From CBDDFV01 sp965227335 (GTDB lineage: Bacteria > Planctomycetota > Phycisphaerae > Phycisphaerales > SM1A02), in NCBI GenBank assembly GCA_965227335.1, contig CBDDFV010000002.1, forward strand, positions 248,001 through 312,000: a stretch of DNA of 64,000 nucleotides, written 5' to 3'. A program made the translations under genes and the position numbers. The notes beneath the pieces were generated by a model. It had not been told where the DNA came from. It worked only from the letters and a program-made list of their open reading frames with translations, and searched no databases. Positions 58,426-64,000 of the stretch are shown piece by piece; the stretch's first letter is position 1; the number at the start of each line of letters is the position of its first letter.

Positions 58426-58761
58426 GGCTTCGCTCCTGATTCGGGCTCATGACGGACCACGATGCAGACGCCGCCGAACGACGGACTGCATCGTCACCCG
58501 ACGATCATGCCGCGCCGACGTCGCGATCGACACCCGAATCCCGCCCCGAAATGAGGCGATGCGACCAGGCGTGCCGGGCGAGGACGGGGGGTCTTGCGGA
58601 GGGGGACCGGAGGATCGGCGCCGGCTCGATCAGGGCGGTGACGGCGCCGCGTCCGCCGCATGTGACGGATTGTCGGGAAGGAACCGCGGGCGAAGTCGAT
58701 TAGCATGGGACCAAGCGCGGCGTCGGCGGCGCGTTCTTCCTGGCCGACTTCGGATGCAGGC
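58426..58761. other. 336-bp intergenic region between divergent genes
   Basis: It separates the dockerin-tailed protein gene (minus) from the FAD oxidoreductase operon (plus). It should contain promoters for both, but no clear -35/-10 pair was picked out. Plus-strand frames here (for example 58449-58703) have no coherent protein character. Confidence 0.6.
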
Positions 58762-60060
58762 ATGACCCACGTGGCGATCATCGGCAACGGCATCACGGGG
58801 GTGACGACCGCCCGTCGCCTTCGCGAGCTGCAACCCGACTGGCGGATCACGATGATCTCCGGCGAGTCGGACTTTCATTATTCGCGTCCGGCGCTCATGT
58901 ACATCTTCATGGGCCACATGAATTACCAGGACACGAAGCCGTATGAGAACCACGTGTGGGAGAACGAGCGGATCGATCTCGTGCGCGACTGGGTGACGGC
59001 GATCGATGTCGAAGGTTCGACGCTGACGCTGCATCAGGGCGGCGACCTCGCGTACGACAAGCTGCTGATCGCGACCGGTTCGAAATCAAACCGGTTCGAC
59101 TGGCCGGGACAGGACCTCGACGGCGTGCAGGGTCTCTACGACCTGATGGACCTCCGACGCCTGTACGAGAATGTCCGGGGAGCGCGACGGGCGGTGATCG
59201 TCGGCGGCGGTCTCATCGGCATCGAACTCGCTGAGATGCTGCACGCCCGGAATCTGGAAGTGACGTTTCTCGTCCGGGAAGCGAGTTACTGGAGCAACAT
59301 CCTCCCGCCCGAGGAATCGGCGATGATCAACCGCGCGATCCGGGCGGAGGGATTTGACCTGCGGCTGGAAACGGAGCTGGCGGAGATCATCGACAACGGA
59401 TCGGGGCGGGTGCGGGGCGTGCACACGAGGGACGGGGAGACGATCGAATGCGAGATCGTCGGCCTCACCGCCGGCGTCTCGCCCAATATCGATCTCGTGA
59501 AGGACACGACGATCGAGACGAAGCGCGGCGTGCTCGTCGACTGGAATCTGCGCACGACTGTCGACAACATCTTCGCCGCGGGCGATTGCGCGGAAATCCG
59601 TCGGCCCGACGAGAATCGCAATCTTCTCCAGCAGGTGTGGTACACGGGCAGGATGCAGGGCGAGATCGCGGCGGCGAACCTTGCGGGCGGCGACGAACGG
59701 TACGATCCCGGCGTCTGGTACAACTCGGCGAAGTTTCTCGACATCGAATACCAGACCTACGGCGACGCGCCGGCCCGGGGCAAGGAGGGGGAAACGCAGC
59801 TCTGGTGGGAGCATCCCGACGGGCGGAGCGGCGTTCGACTCGTGTACGAGAACGACTCGGGACGCTTCCGCGGCGTGAACGTCATGGGCGTCCGGTGGCG
59901 ACATGAGGTGTGCGAAGGATGGATCCGCGATGAACGCACCATCGACGAGGTCCTCGAACGACTCGAGGACGCGAACTTCGACGCGGAATTCTTCGCGCGG
60001 CACGAAGACGACATGCGCCGCGCGTTCCGGGCGCAGATGAACCGGGAGCAGCCGGCATGA
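58762..60060 (+). CDS. FAD-dependent pyridine-nucleotide disulphide oxidoreductase family protein
   Basis: The protein has 432 residues. It opens MTHVAIIGNGITGVTTARRL (FAD-binding GxGxxG at 7-12). A second dinucleotide fold GGGLIGIELAEML (about residue 155) binds NAD(P)H. The FAD-closing motif is NIFAAGDCAEIRRPD (about residue 273). The C-terminal 110 residues replace the usual dimerisation domain with a helix-rich segment including RHEVCEGWIRDERTI. It lacks a CxxxxC redox disulphide, so it is a nitrite-reductase- or ferredoxin-reductase-like member. It is coupled by ATGA to a membrane iron-sulfur protein, likely its electron partner. Confidence 0.8.
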   Translation: MTHVAIIGNGITGVTTARRLRELQPDWRITMISGESDFHYSRPALMYIFMGHMNYQDTKPYENHVWENERIDLVRDWVTAIDVEGSTLTLHQGGDLAYDKLLIATGSKSNRFDWPGQDLDGVQGLYDLMDLRRLYENVRGARRAVIVGGGLIGIELAEMLHARNLEVTFLVREASYWSNILPPEESAMINRAIRAEGFDLRLETELAEIIDNGSGRVRGVHTRDGETIECEIVGLTAGVSPNIDLVKDTTIETKRGVLVDWNLRTTVDNIFAAGDCAEIRRPDENRNLLQQVWYTGRMQGEIAAANLAGGDERYDPGVWYNSAKFLDIEYQTYGDAPARGKEGETQLWWEHPDGRSGVRLVYENDSGRFRGVNVMGVRWRHEVCEGWIRDERTIDEVLERLEDANFDAEFFARHEDDMRRAFRAQMNREQPA

Positions 60061-61529
60061 TCGAGCTGACCGTCCTCAATCACAGCTATGACGAAGAACG
60101 TCTCGGCTTCGGCGAACCGGACGAGGCGCCGTCGCACGAACCGGTCAGCTGGACGCAGCGCTGCGCGGTCGCCGCGATCGCCCTCGGCGTACTGATCTTC
60201 CTGCTGACGTCCCTCGCGGGCTTCATCCCGGGCGAACCGCTCGGGTTCCTCGAACGCCTGCGCGGCACGTGGGCGGGCTGGCTGGCGAGCCTCGGGCTGA
60301 TGTCCGTCGGAACCACGCTCGTCTTCATCGTGCGCTACAAGGGCACGACGCCGGGAATCAAGCATAACGACACGACGTTCCGCAACGTGCAGTCGCGGGG
60401 CTGGCTCGCGTGGGGCGTCGCGGTGTTCCTGACCGGGTTCTATGTGGTGCTCTACTGGTACGGCGACCTGACGGCGAACGGCATGGCCCCGCTGCTCGAG
60501 GGACCGATCCGGATGATGGACCCGCTCGCCCTCGCGCTGACCGGATCACCGGCGGATCACTGGTTCCTGTACGGCGTCTTCTACACCCTGCTGATCCTGG
60601 TCTTCGGCGTGCGGATGATCATGCGGTACCGCCACAACCGGTACCACCTGATCCGGACGGGATCGGTGATGTTCTTCCAGCTTGGTTTCGCGTTCCTGCT
60701 GCCGGGCTTCCTGAAGGCGATGAACCAACCGGAGTTCTACTTCACCTATTTCTGGCCGCTCAAGCCGAATTACGCGTGGCCGGGCGATGTGCAGTACTAC
60801 CTGAACGCGAGCACGCTCGGCGTGTTCATGGTCGGGTTCGGCGTCTTTGCGATTCTCGTCCTGACGCCGGTGCTGACGTACTTCTTCGGGAAGCGCTGGT
60901 ACTGCTCGTGGGTGTGCGGGTGCGGCGGGCTGGCGGAGACGTTGGGCGACCCGTGGCGACAGTTGTCGAGCAAGAAGTCGTTCGCGTGGGTGATCGAGCG
61001 ATGGCTGATCCACAGCGTGCTGGTGGTCGTGATTCTGGTGACGGCGTTGCTGTGGGTGGACCACATGACGAGCAACGCGATCCTCGGCGACGCCGCGCTG
61101 ACGGCGCGAAAGTGGTACGGCTTCCTGATCGTGGCCGGATTCGCGGGCGTGGTGGGCGTGGGGTTCTACCCGCTGATGGGCAGCCGCGTCTGGTGTCGGT
61201 TCGGCTGTCCGATGGCGGCGATTCTCGGTCTGCTCCAGCGGTACTTCTCGCGGTTCCGGATCACGACGAACGGATCGCAGTGCATGTCGTGCGGCAACTG
61301 CTCGACCTACTGCGAGATGGGCATCGACGTCCGGGCGTACGCCCAGCGGGGCGAGAACATCGTGCGGGCGTCGTGCGTCGGTTGCGGCGTGTGCGCGGCG
61401 GTGTGTCCGCGGGGCGTCCTCAAGCTCGAGAACGGCGCCCGCGAAGGGCGCTACCCGTCCGCGGGCGGACCGCTCGACCAGGTCATCGCGGACATCCGGC
61501 GCGGGGCGGATGCGCATCGCGCGGGGTGA
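60057..61529 (+). CDS. Membrane-bound 4Fe-4S protein (NapH/CcoG/NosR-like)
   Basis: The protein has 490 residues. Hydrophobic segments are visible at about 38-58, 80-100, 122-142, 175-195, 210-230, 260-280, 325-345 and 355-375. Then come WYCSWVCGCGG and VWCRFGCPMAA, the paired Cys motifs that follow such membrane domains. Two classical ferredoxin motifs occur near the end: CMSCGNCSTYCEMG and CVGCGVCAAVCPRG. The protein should pass electrons across or along the membrane using the FAD protein encoded just upstream as donor or acceptor. The quinone or target protein is unknown. Confidence 0.8.
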   Translation: MIELTVLNHSYDEERLGFGEPDEAPSHEPVSWTQRCAVAAIALGVLIFLLTSLAGFIPGEPLGFLERLRGTWAGWLASLGLMSVGTTLVFIVRYKGTTPGIKHNDTTFRNVQSRGWLAWGVAVFLTGFYVVLYWYGDLTANGMAPLLEGPIRMMDPLALALTGSPADHWFLYGVFYTLLILVFGVRMIMRYRHNRYHLIRTGSVMFFQLGFAFLLPGFLKAMNQPEFYFTYFWPLKPNYAWPGDVQYYLNASTLGVFMVGFGVFAILVLTPVLTYFFGKRWYCSWVCGCGGLAETLGDPWRQLSSKKSFAWVIERWLIHSVLVVVILVTALLWVDHMTSNAILGDAALTARKWYGFLIVAGFAGVVGVGFYPLMGSRVWCRFGCPMAAILGLLQRYFSRFRITTNGSQCMSCGNCSTYCEMGIDVRAYAQRGENIVRASCVGCGVCAAVCPRGVLKLENGAREGRYPSAGGPLDQVIADIRRGADAHRAG

Positions 61530-61532
61530 GCC

Positions 61533-62936
61533 TCACGGCGCCGCCGGTCCCCACGCGGTGATCATCTGCAACAGGTCGCCCGCGTCGACCCAGCCGTCGC
61601 CGTCGAAGTCGGCGGGATCGGGTTCGCCATCGACCTTGCCCCAGCTCTGGATGATCTCGGCGATGTCGTGGCCGTCGACCCAGGCGTCGTCGTTGAGATC
61701 CTCCGGGGTCGGGTCGAGGTCGAACGTGTAGAGGGCGTGGCCGCCCGCCGGCGCGGTCAGGGTCGACGGCGCGCCGTAGATGAAGGGAAGCTCCACGACC
61801 GCGCCATCGTCGTCGCTGAGGTTGGAAACGAGGACCACCGCTTCGCGGTCGGTGAGGAGACCCGACCACTCGACGCCGCGGTTCTTGTCGGTCCCGAGGT
61901 TGAGGATCTCCACCGACGTCGCGCGATCGAGGACCGGAGTCAGGAAGGTGAAGGCGTCGGCGGCGAGGGCGCGGAACTGCGCGGGGGAGAGGTCAGGGTG
62001 GCCGTCGGCGTTGAAGGTGTAGAACCCGGCGGCGCCGCGCATTCGCATGTGGAGGAACAGCGCGGCGAGGCTGGTCGGTTGGGGAGGCTCCTGCGCGCCC
62101 TCGCCGGGGATGAACGGGGCGATCCACGGAATGAGCCGGTGACCTTCGGGCAGGGCGCGGGCGGCGACGGAGACACGTTCGAGCGGCGCCCAGAACAGCG
62201 CGGCTTCGACGTTCGGCGACGTTCCGCTGAAGTGGGCGGACGACGTGTGGATGATGTGCGCGGCGTAGGGGTAGCCGATCGGCATCGAGATCGTCAGTCC
62301 GCTGGCGAGGTAGCGTTCGGCGAAATGGGAGATATCGGCCTGCGACTCGTAGAGTCGGGCGTCGTCCCACTCCCCCGCGTGCCACTGGTACTGCCCGACC
62401 ACCGCGTTCGAGCCGACAGCGTCCAGGAAGTCGATGACGGCGACCACATTGGCGTAGACGTCGTCGTCGAGATCGCCGCCTTCGAGGTCGAGGAAGACAT
62501 AGTCGAGGTCGTGCACGGCCCAGCAGATTTCGGACAGGGTCTCGGGCGCCGGGTTCGCCGTGTTGTACGGGTACGGGACGGAGTCGTTGCGCAGCATGAC
62601 GGCGAGCATCGCGCCGGCCTCACGCAGCCGGTCGTAGCTGCACACGGTGACCGGGCTGGACGCCGCGTAGTTATTGGATCCGGGGTGGGCGATGTACGTG
62701 GCGGTTCCGCAGGGATCGTCGACGTACGGCGCCTGCCCGTCGCACCCGGCGGGGTTGGGCTGCCAGGGCAGCAGCCGCAGGCTCCAGTCTCCAAGCACAC
62801 CGCAGGACTCGGTCCAGACGGGCTTGGACGACTCGCCGCCGGCGGGATCGTCGCCGTCGGCGGGGCCGGCGACCTGGCCGCAGACGAGCGGGACGATCGC
62901 AAGATGCACACTGGTGATGACGGCGGCTGACAGCAT
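61533..62936 (-). CDS. Secreted glycoside hydrolase-like protein with dockerin-like tail
   Basis: The protein has 467 residues from ATG 62936, preceded by a strong GGAGGAGGGAG. A signal peptide of about 20 residues ends in VCG. The central 350 residues have TIM-barrel-like features (AMLAVMLRNDSVPYPYN, YVFLDLEGGDLDDDVYANV, NAVVGQYQWHAGEWDD, LTISMPIGYPYAAH), with acidic pair D-x-E-x-x-D suggesting catalysis. The C-terminus has dockerin-like segments DLNDDAWVDGHDIAEIIQSWG and DFDGDGWVDAGDLLQMITAWG. The enzyme class is inferred from the barrel-like strands only; the substrate is unknown. Confidence 0.6.
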   Translation of the reverse strand: MLSAAVITSVHLAIVPLVCGQVAGPADGDDPAGGESSKPVWTESCGVLGDWSLRLLPWQPNPAGCDGQAPYVDDPCGTATYIAHPGSNNYAASSPVTVCSYDRLREAGAMLAVMLRNDSVPYPYNTANPAPETLSEICWAVHDLDYVFLDLEGGDLDDDVYANVVAVIDFLDAVGSNAVVGQYQWHAGEWDDARLYESQADISHFAERYLASGLTISMPIGYPYAAHIIHTSSAHFSGTSPNVEAALFWAPLERVSVAARALPEGHRLIPWIAPFIPGEGAQEPPQPTSLAALFLHMRMRGAAGFYTFNADGHPDLSPAQFRALAADAFTFLTPVLDRATSVEILNLGTDKNRGVEWSGLLTDREAVVLVSNLSDDDGAVVELPFIYGAPSTLTAPAGGHALYTFDLDPTPEDLNDDAWVDGHDIAEIIQSWGKVDGEPDPADFDGDGWVDAGDLLQMITAWGPAAP

Positions 62937-63207
62937 CCCGGGCTCCCTCCTCCAGAGTCGAGTCGGACCGTTCAGCGTCGGATGCGGGCGGGCCAAGGCA
63001 ACCCGACCGATCCGACCTGGGGTGGAATCGGGGGCGCCGACATCGCCGCACCGCTCCCAAGCGCCCAGACAAGACAGACGGATTGCCTGATCAGACGTGC
63101 GGAAGGTCCGCGGTTCGGATGAAATGAGGGATCGCGGCCGGAGACATCATCGACGACCGGGGCTCATCGCCCTGATGCGACGGGACCGACCACGCGGATG
63201 GGAGGAA

Positions 63208-63281
63208 CGCGGGCGCCAGGATTCGAACCTGGAACCTTCGGTTTCGTAGACCGATGCTCTATCCAATTGAGCTACGCCCGC
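63208..63281 (-). tRNA. tRNA-Arg (anticodon ACG)
   Basis: On the minus strand the 5' acceptor GCGGGCG (63281 to 63275) pairs with CGCCCGC (63215 to 63209), with discriminator G at 63208. The D-arm is GAGC-type (AGCTCAATTGGATAGAGC), the anticodon loop CTACGAA gives ACG in positions 34-36 within TCGGT/ACCGA stems, and the T-arm has GGTTCGAATCC. All arms close. ACG is normally edited to ICG to read CGU/CGC/CGA codons. Confidence 0.95.
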
Positions 63282-63422
63282 AGGGGAAGGACGGGAGTAT
63301 AGCCGGTCCGTCCGAAAAATCGAGGGGCGCGGCTCGCGATCCCGGATCCCGGCTCGCGGGCCCGCAAACGGGGTTCGGCACGGACCGATCGCGCCGGAAG
63401 GCGGGACGGGGGCCGACGGGGC

Positions 63423-63450
63423 TTGATTTTCCCGTCGAGGACGCCATACT
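63423..63450 (+). promoter_or_regulatory. Candidate sigma-70 promoter for rpsT
   Basis: TTGATT (63423-63428) and CATACT (63445-63450) are spaced by 16 bp, in the otherwise GC-rich gap before rpsT. A transcript from about 63457 would give a leader of roughly 97 nt. Assigned by pattern only. Confidence 0.4.
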
Positions 63451-63553
63451 ACGCGGTTCTTCCACGGATCTGAGCATCATGAAGTTGATCCGTCCCGCCC
63501 GCCCGTCCACTGGGATGACGGGGGTCGGACGGACCCTGCTGGAGTCGGTTCAC

Positions 63554-63832
63554 GTGCCCAATCTTGAATCCGCCAAGAAACGCGTCCGTCAGGACAAGGT
63601 CCGCAACGCCCGCAACAAGTGGCGGAAGCGTCGCATCAGCAACCAGATCAAGACCTTCCTCAAGGCGGTCCACGATCATGATGTGGAAGCGGCCGAGGCG
63701 GAGTTCCGCAAGACGTGCGGCCTGCTCGACAAGATCTCGCACACCTCGACCCTGCACAAGAACACCGCGTCACGCAAGAAGAGCCGGCTCGCGAAGCGGC
63801 TCAACGCGATGAAGCAGGCGTCGAACGCCTGA
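63554..63832 (+). CDS. rpsT: 30S ribosomal protein S20
   Basis: The protein has 92 residues from GTG 63554 (MPNLESAKKRVRQDKVRNAR), preceded by GGAG at 63541. The sequence is strongly basic with long helices and the S20 landmark helix KTFLKAVHDHDVEAAEAEFR, then LHKNTASRKKSRLAKRLN. An in-frame ATG at 63481 would add 24 residues unlike any S20 N-terminus, so the GTG is preferred. S20 binds 16S rRNA early in 30S assembly. The length is slightly above the usual 85-90. It lies alone, with a candidate promoter 100 bp upstream. Confidence 0.95.
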   Translation: MPNLESAKKRVRQDKVRNARNKWRKRRISNQIKTFLKAVHDHDVEAAEAEFRKTCGLLDKISHTSTLHKNTASRKKSRLAKRLNAMKQASNA

Positions 63833-64000
63833 CGATCCGTTCGTCCGGATCTTCTGGGTCCGGATCGGCTCGCGGCGGTCGCTTGGATGGGAGCGACGGC
63901 CCGCCACGCCGATGATCGCATGGCGGCGATCAAGTCCCGTCGTGACCTGACCATCCCGCAATCATCCCAGGGCGTCCATGTCCCGTCGCGCACATGGAAA

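Noticed and set aside
61668..62930. 420-codon plus-strand open frame
   Set aside because: It is Gly/Arg/Val-rich and opposite the secreted hydrolase-like gene, which has a signal peptide and dockerin motifs.
63833..64000. Possible terminator downstream of rpsT
   Set aside because: The repeated TCCGGA could pair as a short 6-bp stem, but there is no T-run and the stem is weak.

Overview
The window is GC-rich bacterial chromosome, most likely from a planctomycete of the class Phycisphaerae. The clues are secreted proteins ending in short DxDGDGxxDxxDLxxLLxxWG dockerin-like tails, a ribosomal protein S20 starting MPNLESAKKR, and the general look of the proteins. The taxonomic placement is inference.

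Positions 1 to about 34337 are a prophage cut off by the left window edge. Every convincing phage gene is on the minus strand, so the map reads right to left: tyrosine integrase (33.0-34.1 kb) beside a 3' fragment of tRNA-Gly(CCC) that marks the attachment site; small accessory genes (29.6-32.8 kb), one with a 47-unit Gly-Tyr/Ser/Asp repeat; a RecE-like nuclease, a C5-cytosine methyltransferase and a TSPPY-type DNA methyltransferase (26.4-29.6 kb); more small genes; RecT, a replication protein, a primase-helicase and a RusA-type resolvase (18.0-23.6 kb); an envelope/lysis-like block with a lipoprotein, a TIM-barrel hydrolase candidate, a holin-like protein, a membrane-anchored PAS protein and a beta-helix protein (13.2-17.9 kb); then terminase, portal, a protease-capsid fusion, head completion and tail genes. 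The left edge falls inside the tape-measure gene. Neighbouring genes are stitched together by ATGA, GTGA or TTGA stop/start overlaps, which suggests long polycistronic, translationally coupled transcripts. The tail chaperone pair carries a correctly framed GGGAAAC slippery heptamer, the same arrangement as lambda G/GT.

Positions 34.3-37.1 kb are a worn junction: three copies of a 9-bp repeat, a small thioredoxin-like lipoprotein, a SIR2-like protein that looks cut short, a broken YgjP-type metalloprotease-like gene, and the C-terminal half of a second integrase.

Positions 37.2-64.0 kb are host chromosome. They hold an SRPBCC lipoprotein, a GPP34 protein and a secreted metzincin protease. Next is a 15-kb surface-glycan type cluster (40.1-56.0 kb) with a double methyltransferase, a CgeB-like glycosyltransferase, asparagine synthetase-like protein, four further glycosyltransferases, a methyltransferase, a 2-oxoglutarate dioxygenase and another methyltransferase. 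Five of these proteins carry a similar Rossmann-like module of about 90 residues (YGxGxxxxxL...DD), C-terminal in four of them and central in the fifth. The rest is D-3-phosphoglycerate dehydrogenase, two secreted dockerin-tailed proteins, a two-gene FAD oxidoreductase plus membrane 4Fe-4S operon, tRNA-Arg(ACG) and rpsT.
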